Assembly: GCA_947462335.1 (NCBI GenBank)
Contig: OX381705.1
Location: 37,781,570-37,845,569 of the forward strand
Direction: 5' to 3'
DNA from: Harmothoe impar
Taxonomy: Eukaryota; Annelida; Polychaeta; Phyllodocida; Polynoidae
DNA: 64,000 nucleotides
Shown: piece by piece, positions 11,621-22,557 of the stretch
Numbering within the stretch: position 1 is the first letter of the stretch
Layout: every line of letters begins with the position of its first letter
Notes under the pieces: generated by a model
What the model saw: the letters and a program-made list of their open reading frames with translations, nothing else
What the model was told of the DNA's origin: nothing
Database searches by the model: none
Made by a program: the position numbers and the translations under genes

Positions 11621-11802
11621 GTTTGTGCTAAGAACATTTAAGGAATAACAGTACTAATTTTAAGATAGTTGAGACAAGTTTAATTCTGTGTTAAGATTGC
11701 GCTGTTAACATTTGTCCGCGCACCTAGGAGAGCTATCCCTTGCGTACATGTCACATGGTCAGGTACCAATAAGATTTTCAAATGCAGCACCGCTCTAACC
11801 CA

Positions 11803-13632
11803 GTAAACGCACTTACGTAATTTAATGCCATTTTTATGTCTAAATTATGTAAATCTATTAGTTAAATAACATCCAAATGTAAGGGTTTATTTATGTTATC
11901 AAGCCTAAATGAACGTTAAAGAACGTTTATATGCGTAATGTCAACGGTACTTCCAGGTTTATTTGTGTAAATTACCTACACCTAGCCAATAATTAATCAA
12001 CTAACACCTAAAGAACGTACACTTAGCACAGAATTGTCATGCGCATATAGGCCTACATACCGTAAAACCCCGCCTATAAGCCGACCCCGCCTATAAGCTG
12101 AAAGTGAGTTTGAGGACAAAGATTCGGCTTATATGGAATCATTATAAAATTTAAAAGAACCCCGCCTATAAGCCAAATGTGACTTTTGGGGTCTTGGGGG
12201 CACCCTAGCTCCCACCCTGACCCTACCAAAAAGGTATTAAAACAGATTGTGATCCTTTTATTTAATTGGAATTTGATGTGTCATTGGTCTATTACATGAA
12301 TACTTCACATGAAAAAGATTTGTAAAGCCTAAAGATCTAGTCAAATTTTTGACTTTTTCTACACTAAAATATCAAATATCCATTAACAAAGCCCCGCCTA
12401 TAAGCCGAATGTGAGTTTGAAGGAAATAATTCGGCTTATAGCAAATAATAACGCCAAATAAAATTCTTCTTATAGGCGGGGTTTTACGGTAAGTCTGCAA
12501 TCTCATTCTTTCTAAAACAGTAGAACAGTGGAGCTCATCCACTAACAGGTCTAAGCAATGACCAGGAAATGACCCTGCAAAGACTTATGAAGCTGGGGCC
12601 ATTTCTCTCCATGCCTCCCTCCACATAACCCCCACCCCTCCCACTTCCAAAGGTGTGAATGCTCAAGGCAGGTTCATTTTTGGGGCTGCTTTATCCCTCT
12701 GCTTGTTATGTAATCCCATTGAATACACCTCCATGTAGGCCTTTCTGGTGTGTTAGTAAAGAATACACAAACAAATATTATTTAAAATTCAGTTTTCTCA
12801 GCTGCTATACTTCTGGTACAAAGTTCTCCCGGATTTTACTAGATTATATTGTGATTCTACTGATGGGGTGCTTTTTTTCTGTCACAAATTTGGCACACCA
12901 GTCACATTTGCATTCTTTTGAGAATAGAGAGCTACTCTCTCCCATGTCTGGTGCAAGTATTTGGTATCCTACAATTTATGATGATTTCACAATTGAAAAG
13001 CGATGGGAAATATCTGAAATATCCATTACAAAAAGGCACTAACTATGATTTAAGAGCAGGGTCATTTTCCACAATGGCTTCATAAGCCAGGGTGAAAAAT
13101 GACTACAGGTTCAAAAGTCACTGGCATAGTCATTTAACGGAGTTGCTAGCACCTGACCAAGGGTCCAGGGTTCTCTTCTCAGAGCGGTTGACATAGTTTA
13201 CTCAGTGACATGAGAAGAACCTATTTTACCATTTTACTTAAAAATGCAAATATTATCATGTGGGTTCGAATCAAAACGGGAAATTCGTTCTTCTCTTTCG
13301 AAAATCGTTTCTGCTTCTCTGACTATAGTATATATCTGTCTCTGTCTCTCTGACCTGGCAAATCAATAAGATGTGTTCAGGTCACTAGTATAATATGTTT
13401 TCCAATGAATAGGAGTATAGCTGGTTACATGATTCGAATCCATGTAATAGCATATATATACATAGCGTAACTTAACGTGTAAATAACGTTCATTGAGGCT
13501 AAAATGTTCACACGTTCACATAACGTCTATTGACGTTTATCAACGTTCAATAACATAAAGCAACCCTTACATTTGGATGTTATATTACGTACTGGAATTA
13601 CGTTTATATAACGTAGGTGTGTTTACTGGGAA
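11803..13632. mobile_element. TIR element of about 1.8 kb, nested
   Basis: The left end begins CCCAGTAAACGCACTTACG and contains AACATCCAAATGTAAGGGTT. The right end contains AACCCTTACATTTGGATGTT and closes CGTAGGTGTGTTTACTGGG, its inverted copy. Arms are roughly 150 bp and diverged. The interior has no transposase. It holds a complete MITE (12058-12491) and a second inverted pair (about 12566 and 13050, TGACCCTGC ... TTATGAAGC). Confidence 0.7.
12058..12491. mobile_element. MITE with TACCGTA ends, CCCCGCCTATAAGCCGA subfamily
   Basis: Starts TACCGTAAAACCCCGCCTAT and ends with ATAGGCGGGGTTTTACGGTA: inverted termini of at least 20 bp. Internal CCCCGCCTATAAGCCGAATG units recur at 12159 and 12391 in both orientations. 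No coding capacity. Confidence 0.85.
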
Positions 13633-13679
13633 CTCAAGACAAATATCATTGTTCAATGGGTACCATGTTATGTGAGATG

Positions 13680-14210
13680 CTGTTACTGGGGACCACATCA
13701 TGTTAGATGTTGTAACTGGAGTGCACATCATGATAGATGTCGTTACCTGGGACCACACAGTGTTAAATGCCATTAATGTGTTTACCATCATGTTAGATGA
13801 CGTTTGATGGAACCCCGTCATGTTATTTAAAGTCATATTGGGTCATATCACTGTAAATACGTTTTAGATCATTTTACTCTCAAGGTTTATTACAGGAGCA
13901 CTGTAGGTACCCTTCTGGCAAAACGTTCTAAAACGTTTTACTTTCAAGTTGTAGTATAAAATTCTACAGATATCATCCTGCCATAACGTTTTAAAACGTT
14001 TTACTTTCAATATGTGATATAAAAGCACTTTAGGTACTCCTCTGCTATAACGTTCTAAAACGTTTTACTTTCAAGTTGTAGTGAAATAGCATATATATCT
14101 AGCATAGTAGCAGGCTGCCACAATGTACCAAAACGTATTGAAATGTTTTAATTCCATCTTATGCATATCACAAACAGAAGTACCGAGTCCTGCTAAAACG
14201 TATTGAGAAC
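13680..14210 (+). repeat. Satellite remnant and AAAACGTTTT repeats
   Basis: About four diverged copies of the 30-bp ACCACATCATGTTAGATG unit (13680-13830) in the same orientation as at 10249. They are followed by four units of about 60-70 bp with AAAACGTTCTAAAACGTTTTAC (13915-14210). Confidence 0.75.
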
Positions 14211-15250
14211 AAATGCTTATTAGCATGAAATTCATCATATTGTATGGTATAATCGATCAAATGCTAACATGATGCTAAACCTGAAGTATTTCATCATACT
14301 AACAACTCAATATAATTTGAATTGAGATATTATATCATAACAAGATACAGTACTATATTTGACATGATATTCAAAATATTGCATAATTGTGAAATAAGCC
14401 ATTTTCAAGGTCAATTATTATAGATAAACCACAAAGTTATTTAGTATAGGAGGGCAGTAGTCCTGATACCTTATGTCATAGATATATGTTGTACAAGAAA
14501 AACTAATAATGTTGTGTAATTTTGACCTTATATGTTACATTGAAATCCTTGAAATATGTGAAAATCACTGGCATTTGAGGCTCTCTAACCTCCAGAATCC
14601 TGGCATTTGGAGGACCCTTTTTACTCCCCACATCAGTACGTTCTGGGAGTCCCCTGACGGAGGCGCTAAAGCTCTGTTTGGAGAGTGGAACTTGACTATA
14701 GACTCAGTACTAACTGAACGCCCGGGGTCACCCCTCATGTGGGTATATGTACAAGCTCAGGTTCTTCACTTTACGGCTTGACTAAAACTGAGACGCGTCC
14801 ATGATAAACTCTAGCATTTTTTTTTCTTTTCTAGGATCGAGAGATTTTAAATGGGGCGGTTATCTAAATAGCGTGGAACTAAAATCAGGCTGCGGCAGAT
14901 AGTATCTCTGCGCACCTCAAGACTCAACGTAGCTTTCACTCTCCAGCAGAGGTTTAGTTGTCACTAATTATGGGCGGCGACCATTATGCACCGGCGGATA
15001 TTGGAGAGTGTTGGAGAGCTGAAGCCTACAGACATATAAATCAATCGCTCTGGTGGAGACAAGTGTCGGAAATATCTCGCCATAGATTGGAACCAAATAC
15101 TTATCTAATGGAATCGTTATCAGTTTTCAGTTTTCTTGCCGTACAAATTTATTTCCCACTCTTCACGTGGTGATAGCTGAAGGTCACTCGTCGTAGGTAC
15201 GTGTGACCGGAACACCCTTTTGGTTTTGGCGCGGGTTGACATCAGATTTG
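14211..15250. other. No recognised feature
   Basis: AT-rich to 14500, then more GC-balanced. Short frames (for example 14509-14781 and 14958-15173) show no motif, no repeat and no splice context I could support. Confidence 0.5.
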
Positions 15251-15461
15251 TACCGTACTGTCGCGATTAAGGGCTCTGAGGGAGTGCTTTTCAATTCGGT
15301 GAAGTTCTTACTCAGGAGCTATATACAAGCCAGGCGCTGGCGCTTATTCAAAGTCGCGATTTTAGTGCTTAAGAAAAAACATTTGGAGGCTCTTATACTC
15401 CGGCGCTTATTCAAGACCGGCGCACTTTCAACACTAGTTGCTTTATCGCGACCGTACGGTA
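15251..15461. mobile_element. MITE with TACCGTA ends, GTCGCGATAAAG subfamily, second copy
   Basis: Starts TACCGTACTGTCGCGAT and ends CTTTATCGCGACCGTACGGTA, an inverted copy in opposite orientation to 7233-7430. The interior carries the GCGCTTATTCAAG and GGCGC motifs of the other copy. Confidence 0.8.
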
Positions 15462-15601
15462 TGACTTCGGTGTCACAAGGTCCCAAAATCCAAATAAGGA
15501 AGTGAAACGACGTCGCCTGTCTACCTCGTGCGCGTCATAGCGTCGTCGAAAATAGTGTGACGTCAGCTGCTCTCAGGCGGTTAGGAAGTCAGTTCGACAA
15601 A

Positions 15602-15865
15602 ATGGCTCACCGAGTGAACTTCGTGGCCGTTTCCCGATCTATGATCGATGCGGCCGTGGAGAAGGAATTCGTAGCCGCACTACAGAGAGAGGAGGCAGAG
15701 AGACAGCGTGCTGCTGCTGCAGAGGGTGTGGCCGATGAGCTGATCACGGAGGTCACTGATCAACTCATCCGGCAGTGCGTCGAAGAAGTCAAGCAGCAGG
15801 TCTGCAGGGAGGAAGGCCTACCACTCGCCGTCCTGGAGATGCTGAAGGACTACGAAGTGATATGA
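15602..15865 (+). CDS. Small helical ORF, 87 aa, unidentified
   Basis: ATG at 15602 sits in a good context (ACAAAATGG). The frame is open upstream to 15557 but that ATG context is weaker. The product (MAHRVNFVAVSRSMIDAAVE...) is strongly helical and charged, with EEAERQRAAAAEG and a Val/Leu-spaced ELITEVTDQLIRQCVEEV segment, ending ...LEMLKDYEVI. Codon use is GC-rich, unlike its AT-rich surroundings. It lies 140 bp after a MITE. I do not recognise the family; the helix pattern loosely recalls the C-terminal region of SAC3/MCM3AP-type proteins. It could be a real small gene, one exon, or a captured gene fragment. Confidence 0.4.
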   Translation: MAHRVNFVAVSRSMIDAAVEKEFVAALQREEAERQRAAAAEGVADELITEVTDQLIRQCVEEVKQQVCREEGLPLAVLEMLKDYEVI

Positions 15866-16059
15866 CCACACCCTCCGCCTCAGCAGCAAGGTCCCTGCGA
15901 TCATCTCTACTAAACGGTCCTTTTCAGGACCACCCACTGATCACAAAAGTTGAAAATCAATCTCAATATAATATACGCATCAGAAAAACCCCTAATAGTC
16001 TCTACACTGAAACCCTCTTGAGTAGGTAGGTCGGGTTGGTTTTTTTTTTAGGAAGGGCA

Positions 16060-16084
16060 TCAGGTGTGTCTGTCTGTCTGTCTG

Positions 16085-16119
<35 letters not shown>

Positions 16120-16215
16120 GTGTGAGCGTGTGTGTGTGGTGGGTGTGAGCGTGTGTGAGAGAGCGTGTGTGAGAGAGCGTGTGTGTGTGTGTGTGCAGTG
16201 CGCGGCGTGTGTGTA
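16060..16215 (+). repeat. TCTG/TGTG microsatellite
   Basis: (TCTG)n from about 16067 passes into (TG)n with interspersed TGAGAGAGCG units to about 16195. Confidence 0.95.
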
Positions 16216-16390
16216 TCATGGTGTATGATGGTATCATGATGAATGTGACGTCGTATCGGGTCTAATCATGAGGGGAAGGGGATAGGCCGAACAAAAAAAA
16301 AGTTGTGTTCCGATAACTCGACCGACCCTATCATTTTGGCCCGACCCTAATTGTTTTAAATTTTTTTTAGATTCTCCCTTATGTAGAGGG

Positions 16391-16643
16391 GGCCCCAGAC
16401 GGGTAAAAAATCGACAAATCGACATGACCCTAGTGACAAGGGAAAAGACATATTCCTTAGAATCGACAAGTGACATGGGTATTCCTTAGAATCGACAAGT
16501 GACATGAGGGGTAGTGACATTTTTATAGTGTCAGTGACAAGGGACAAACCGCTTTTTCTTAAAAATCGACAAGGGACATAGCCATTTCTTAAAAAAAAAA
16601 AGAAATCGCCAAGTGACACAGCATCCCCCCCGTCTAGGGGCCT
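16391..16643. repeat. CGACA-family MITE with GGCCCCAGACGG ends, copy 3
   Basis: Begins GGCCCCAGACGGGTAAAAAA and closes CCCCGTCTAGGGGCC. The interior repeats ATCGACAAGTGACATG and TTCTTAAAAATCGAC units. Confidence 0.75.
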
Positions 16644-17630
16644 ATGTAGGGTATCACCAAAAGGGTTTAAAACATACATAATGGCCTTCAGCTATCTCAA
16701 TTCTTATCCTTTGAAAAAGCCTAGAAGGGTGGGAAAATTCTTTGTATGTAAAAACAGAACTGATAAGGGTTTTTAATTAGACAGATATTGGTTCTACACT
16801 TTTAAAAAATAACCACTCAGTAAAAAAAAAAAAAAAAAAAAGAGATTCCGACATATTTTGGCATAGAAAAGAGATGGAATCTGGCGACCTAGATATATTT
16901 TTCCTCTGTCTATAGAACTGGTTCGGGCTCAATTCTATATTACTATAAAGTTGCACTCAATAAACCCTCCCAGAATACAACACAGTTATCGCCCTCTATT
17001 TTTGAGTTACTGCCTATTCTCCAAGCACAGAAGACTTGGCTAGCTCATAGTTCCGGTTGATCTCTCTCAGCAGCACACGTGGGTATCTATGCTCGGAGAA
17101 GGGCTACCGACCCCTATGTTTGCAGCCAGAAAACTTCTCCTGTTCAGGACTGTTCCATGTGTCAGTCATAACAGTTGATGTAGCCTATTATCTTAAGACT
17201 AAGAAACAACCTAAGTTGTTTCTCATCACTAAGCAGTGAAAAAAATATGACGAGAGCGTTTTTTTTTACTTTGGGGCTAAAATACATGGGGAAATTTGGA
17301 ATTTTCGCGATCAATTTTCACGTTTCAGTAATTCAGAAAAAAAAAAAAAAAAAAAAAAAAAAGTTGTGATAATGCAAGTTATTCCTAGCTAACTGCATTA
17401 CTGACAGCATAAGCTTTTTAATTTGATACTAAAAATTTGCCGCCTAGTGTGACTCGTTCTTTTCTGTACATTATTAAAGTTACGTATCTTGTTTCAAAAT
17501 ACTCCAAACACGTTGCGTATTACCCCATCTCAATCTACCTCTCAAATTCCTACATCCACACATGCGACATTTTGAAAGGAGGTTTTGGTACAACATATAA
17601 GCTGCAAGTTATACACAGGGATTAATAATA
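16644..17630. other. No gene seen; A-rich runs
   Basis: Contains two long poly(A) tracts (about 16823-16842 and 17336-17362) that could mark old retroposed sequence. I found no matching body sequence and no supportable coding region. Confidence 0.5.
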
Positions 17631-17847
17631 AGACCCCAGACGGGTAAAATAGCCAAGTCAACAATGTCCTGTTTTAGCCAATATGGACAAAGAGACACGG
17701 GGGTGCTGGGAGTTGGCGACAAGGGGCAAGACGGGCAAGACTACTTCTCAAAATAGACAATGTACAAGACCTAGTTCTTAAATTCGACAAGGACCATTGG
17801 CATCTCTTATATTCGACAAGTGACACATGTGCCCCGTCTGTGGTCCT
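17631..17847. repeat. CGACA-family MITE with GACCCCAGACGGG ends, copy 4
   Basis: Starts AGACCCCAGACGGGTAAAAT and ends GCCCCGTCTGTGGTCCT. Internal TTCGACAAG and GACAATGTACAAGAC units. Confidence 0.75.
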
Positions 17848-19204
17848 AATATAGATTTTCTAAAAGTAAATTTTCTGCACCGTGTGACAACGACCGATCA
17901 GCTAGATAGCAGAGATTTCCCCAACCTATTTTGGTTATTTTTCTATTCAGTTTTTGATCAGCGCACTATATTATCGTGTTTAAAAAAAAAATTAATCATA
18001 AATAATATGTAGATGTAAAAAAAAGAAAAAAAAAGAGAGCTGACACGCAAACTCCGACTCTCCCCCCTCCTACTCACATGTCGCTGTTTTGTCACTAAAC
18101 CCAAAGACCCACCCACCTCGTAGGAAGGGGTGACGTTTGTGAACGTTCCCTTAGTCTTCTATTCTTTATTTATTGTGTGGCCCCTAAAGAGGGGCCAACC
18201 AACTGACACTGCCAGTTGGTTATATGCTGCACAACATCGGCGTAATTAATTACGCCATGTGTTAAGCAGCATGGATCACTCTTGACAGACTGGCCTCAAA
18301 AGCCCCGTTGGATGGGGGCCCTTGTGGCACAACGAGTCAAAACGAGTTGATCCGTTTTTCAGATTACCGACTCGGTGAGAGGTTCTGACTATGTATATCT
18401 TTTATAACGCCTTAGATATGGTGTGGTATTTTTCATCTCGCTATAGTTTAGTTGGTATTTAAAGAAACTGACTCATTTCTATCAGAAATACACAATATTG
18501 AATTGTTTTTTATATTTTAATATATTAGAAGCGCGCTTTGTTGCCTATATAGCTCATTATGCGTTAAAATGTTCGTGAGCATCGTAGGAATGTACAAAAT
18601 TCCTATTGTGGCGCCATCTGACGAAAGAGCGGGGAACTATACTAGCGCGTTCGTTATTCGCATCTTTGACAGCGACTAAGAGACGCTCAAACTGTCTCTT
18701 ATTTAGTTTGAACTTATCACAAAATTGTCTTTGATAGGTCGTAGATTGACTTCTGACTTTTTTTTCTTTTTTTTAGTTAGAATAAAAAAACAAAAAAAAA
18801 CAGTGACGCCGACACAGACCTGCGCATTAACGCGCTCCACCGTCTTCAGAGGGTTAAGTCTATAGTACAGTAGATTCTACTGTGTACTTACACTAACAGT
18901 GCTACATATACATACCCGAGTTCTAAGTGGGGTTTTTTTTTTAGGGAAAAAAAAAAAAGTGATCTACTCACCCAAACCGCTATTAGTAGGTAACCTGTAT
19001 GAACCATACCGCAAACATCTGCCTCGTGACTGATAGTGTACCGGTGGTGAAGTGCTGTTGCAAGAACAATTGAGGCTCTTTATATAGCTGAGAGAGCGAA
19101 TGTCCTAATCTTGTTTTCACCTTGAGCCCCACCCTATTCCAGAGAGGATATCAAAAATCACATGTACATGTATATGGGCTTATAGCTGGTGAATAGATAA
19201 GGCG

Positions 19205-19660
19205 GGACAACTGTGTATACAAAGACTACAGGGGGCGTTTTAACGACAGGTGTGACGCGCCAGCCTGTGGACGGAGCTTTTGTTTTCACCTAGAGAGGGG
19301 ATCAAGAGTGTATACAAAGCCTACAGGGGGTGATTAACGACAGGTGTGACGCGCCAGCCGGTGGACGGATGACTGCATCTTCTAAGCTTTGTTTTCACCT
19401 AGAGAGGGGATCAAGAGTGTATACAAAAAAGCCTACACGGGGTGTTTAACGCGGCCGGATGACTGCATGTTATGGTCTAAGCCTGTTTTCAGCTAGAGAG
19501 GGACCTAATCACCTAAGCCCTTTCCACCCTTAAATCAATCTGATAATTGCCATAAAGGGGAGTAATGCGCGTTACATGTATATGGGATTATAGCTGGGTA
19601 AGAGATTAAGACGCTAGTCAACTGTGTATACAAAAAAAACTACAGGGGGTGTCTAAGGCC
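19205..19660 (+). repeat. Tandem block of about 100-bp units, GTGTATACAAAG...GTGACGCGCCAGCC
   Basis: Four to five diverged units. Each runs TGTATACAAAGACTACAGGG, GGTGTGACGCGCCAGCC, TGGACGGATGACTGCA, TTTTCACCTAGAGAGGG. A single unit lies at 44412-44490 in the other element. Confidence 0.75.
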
Positions 19661-20002
19661 GAGTGTCATGCACCAGCGGGCGGACGGATGTCTGCCACTC
19701 TAGCTGTGACTACAAGCGCGTGCGTGTGGTAGACAGCTTAAATCAAAAACAAGTTAAGCTCCTTATAGCTTCCTACTGACTGCGGATTCGAGTGCTTGAA
19801 AGATGGTCTTTTGTTTTTTTCATCTATTTCCTCGGGGAGTCGAACAGGATTAAAGATGTAACGAACCCGCACCTACACAGGTAGACAGCCGGTCGCCTTC
19901 CTAGTGAGAGTTTTTCTCTTGAGTTAAGAAGCTTATCTCGGAGCCTAGTACATAAGCGAGAGTGAAACATGGATCCCACACACTTCTTCTACCACCTTCA
20001 GC

Positions 20003-20890
20003 ATGGCGTCATCAGGAATCACTCTACGTTCTACCAAATGTGAGCATCCCAACACTACTACAGAGCCGCGACAACACCACACGGAGGAGACGTCCATGGT
20101 TACTGATGAGTTAACAAGTAGCAACGTGGAGGTTCGTTTTTATCAAGATTCGTACGGGTGGCTGGATAGTGTGAGGGCTACTTCTGCAGCTATTGCTGCT
20201 GCTCGTGCAAGACGTGAAGCTCATACCGCCGTTCGTGCTACACATGCTGCATACGAAGTCGCTAATGTTGCTAACAACGCTGCTGTTACTCTCGCCGCTG
20301 CTGCTCGTGCTGCTAATGTTCTTGCTACTGTTACCGCTCTTGCTGCCGATGCTGCTGCTGCTGATGCTGCAGCGACTGCTAACGGTGATGCTGTTGCGGC
20401 TGCTGCTAGGGCTAGTGCTATTAATGCTTGTACAGCTGCTAAAAACATAGCCTGTTTCGCTGATGCTAGTCGCAATGTCGCTGTTGCTGCTATTGCTGAT
20501 GCACATGATGCTAAGTTACGGGCTGTTGCTTTTGCTGATGTTGCTGTTGATGCTGAAGATGCTGCTGCTGCTGCTGCTGCTGCTGAAGATGCTACTGCTG
20601 CTGCTGCTGCTGCTGCTGAAGATGCTGCTGCTGCTGCTGCTGCTGCTGCTCTAGACACCTATGACGCTGCTGCTGCTGCTGCTCTAGACACCTATGACGC
20701 TGCTGCTACTGCTGCTGCTGAAGATGCCGCTGCTGCTGCTGCTGCTTTAGACACCTATGACGCTGCTGCTGCTGCTGCTGCTGCTCTAGACACCTATGAC
20801 GCTGCTGCTGCTGCTGCTGCTGCTCTAGACACCTATGACGCTGCTGCTGAAGATGCTGCTGCTGCTGCTGCTCTAGACACCTATGACTAA
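20003..20890 (+). CDS. Poly-alanine protein with ALDTYD repeats, 295 aa
   Basis: The frame opens at ATG 20003 in a good context (CAGCATGGCG). About the first 60 residues are non-repetitive and polar. Residues 60-190 are alanine-rich with Arg, His, Asp and Asn at spaced positions, suggesting long amphipathic helices. The C-terminal 100 residues are runs of 5-9 alanines separated by EDA or LDTYD, ending LDTYD and stop. It is the only long frame of this Polinton-like element and lies about 600 bp inside its TIR. Much of the protein is coded by GCT repeats, so slippage may have enlarged it. The varied N-terminal half argues that it is, or was, a translated gene. I do not recognise a family or function. 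Confidence 0.45.
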   Translation: MASSGITLRSTKCEHPNTTTEPRQHHTEETSMVTDELTSSNVEVRFYQDSYGWLDSVRATSAAIAAARARREAHTAVRATHAAYEVANVANNAAVTLAAAARAANVLATVTALAADAAAADAAATANGDAVAAAARASAINACTAAKNIACFADASRNVAVAAIADAHDAKLRAVAFADVAVDAEDAAAAAAAAEDATAAAAAAAEDAAAAAAAAALDTYDAAAAAALDTYDAAATAAAEDAAAAAAALDTYDAAAAAAAALDTYDAAAAAAAALDTYDAAAEDAAAAAALDTYD

Positions 20891-20894
20891 ACTT

Positions 20895-21015
20895 AGTATG
20901 TGTTATTTACAAACAAAGAGAGCCACGTGGTGTTGTTGTGGCTTATTATGCAAAATGAAGAGGTCGCGTGACCACGGGCTGTTGCTTTTGCTGTTGATGT
21001 TGCTGCTGCTGCTCC

Positions 21016-21049
<34 letters not shown>

Positions 21050-21400
21050 GCTACTGCTGCTGAAGATGTTGCTCCTGCTGCTACTGCTGCTGCTGCTGCT
21101 GCTGCTGCTCTAGACACCTACGACTAAACTTAGTAGGTGTTGTTTACAAAGAGAGCCACGTGCTGTTGTTGTGGCTTATTATGCAAATTATGAAGAGGTC
21201 CCGTGACCACGGGCTGCTGTCTGCTGCTGCTGAAGATGCTGCTGCTGCTGCTGCTGCTGCTACCTATGACTAAACTTAGTAGGTGTTATTTACAAACAAG
21301 AGAGCCACGTGGTGTTGTTTACAAACAAAGAGAGCCACGTGGTGTTGTTTACAAACAAAGAGAGCCACGTGATGTTGTTGTGGCCTATCAAATTTATCAA
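20895..21400 (+). repeat. Duplicated 3' ends of the poly-alanine ORF and 30-bp tandem
   Basis: The block GCT-repeat, CTAGACACCTAYGAC, TAA, ACTTAGTA(T/G)GTGTT, GAGAGCCACGTG recurs after the ORF at about 20980-21160 and 21215-21310, each with its own stop codon. A tandem of AGAGCCACGTGGTGTTGTTT-type units follows (21300-21375). Confidence 0.75.
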
Positions 21401-21679
21401 CTATCAGTATGGTCGTTTGAAAGTCATCAAGTCACCGAAAAACTCCTCTAGTCACCTCCGACTCGCCTCCTCCCTACCCCCCTAAAGGGGGGTAGGGAGG
21501 AGGCGATTCCCTAGAGATCAGATAAAATTATTTTTTTTCTCTCCAGCAGACCCCAAAAGCCCCCCCCCCCCAAGTGCCCGCCCACCCCAAAATAGTGCCC
21601 CCCTCCCCCCCTCCCCTCCCCATGCATCTTAAAGTGCCCCCCTCCCCCCCTCCCCCTCATAGAAGCCTCCCATTGGCTA

Positions 21680-22140
21680 GTCCAAGTCATGTGACCAAAA
21701 GGGGGGCGTGGTCTGTCTATTATCTATATTATGCAAATGAGGGAGGGGTTCAGGTCACGTGACCAAGGGGGTGTGGTCTATTTTCCAAATAAAGAGCGCT
21801 TCCGGTCACGTGACCAAGGGGGTGTGGTCCTATTATGCAAATGAGGGGGTCACGTGATCCATTATTATGCAAATGAGGGAGTCACGTGACCAAATGGAAG
21901 CCTCTGATTGGCTGGTGATCAAAGGGGCGTAGTCTTTTATGCAAATGAGGGGGCCACGTGATCAAGGGGGCTTGGCCTATTATGCAAATGAGGGGGTCAC
22001 GTGACCAAATGGCGGCCTCTGATTGGCTGGTGATCAAGGGGGCGTGGCCTATTACGTAATTATGCAAATGAGGGGGCGTGGCCTATTACGTAATTATGCA
22101 AATGAGGGGGTCACGTGACCAAATGGAGGCCTCTGATTGG
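21680..22140. promoter_or_regulatory. TIR array of octamer, E-box and CCAAT-type motifs
   Basis: The block ATGCAAAT (octamer), GAGGGGG, GTCACGTGAC (E-box palindrome), GCCTCTGATTGGCTG (reverse CCAAT box) is repeated. I count about seven ATGCAAAT and about seven CACGTG. Such combined sites bind POU, bHLH-Zip and NF-Y factors in animals. That this array drives transcription is inference. Confidence 0.55.
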
Positions 22141-22339
22141 CTGCAGGTCGCTTGAGTAATAAACAGTACTTAAGCATAGTCCCGTTCCGATACATACTAT
22201 ACTACTTCCATCTGCATAAATAATGCTATTTACTTCTAGATTCACCGAGTCAAAGACCATATGGGCATACATGTTTTAATGCAGATAGCATCAGGGAGAG
22301 GACAAGTTCTCTTGATACAGATATTATGTCTTTTTGCAT

Positions 22340-22445
22340 CACATGAATTGATGCAGATCACGTTAATTTGATGCAGATCACGTTTGGATGGTCTGCCGTT
22401 ATCTGCACTACTGCAGATCACGTCAGTTACTGCAGATCACGGTTG
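22340..22445 (+). repeat. GCAGATCACG short direct repeats
   Basis: TGCAGATCACG occurs four times (22347-22442), twice preceded by TGA and twice by TAC, with irregular spacing of about 20-45 bp. Confidence 0.7.
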
Positions 22446-22557
22446 TACACCCCCCCCCCCGTCCCCCCTCAGAATAGGTTGGGAAAAAAGACCCCCCCCC
22501 CCTCCGAATACCCCTAAAAAATGCCCCCCCCCTCCCCGATTTGCAACCCCGGCATAA

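Larger units (their letters stand above)
18160..22206 (+). mobile_element. Right part of a Polinton-like long-TIR element
   Basis: From about 18160 this parallels 43280-46892 in the complete element. Both have TTTATTGTGTGGCCCCTAAA at the start, GTTAAGCAGCATG, the TGTATACAAAGACTACAGGG blocks, a GTACATAAG region before a trinucleotide-rich ORF, and a terminal region ending with the same CCCGTTCCGATACATAC...ACTACT end (22206). No matching left terminus exists in the window, so the copy is truncated or rearranged on the left. The TIR sequence is a diverged subfamily of the 37-47 kb one. Confidence 0.75.

Noticed and set aside
13265..13445. tRNA-like GGTTCGAATC and GATTCGAATCC motifs
   Set aside because: No acceptor or anticodon stems around them.
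20221..20658. Antisense poly-Ala ORF
   Set aside because: Mirror of GCT repeats on the plus strand; lacks the varied N-terminal part seen in the plus frame.
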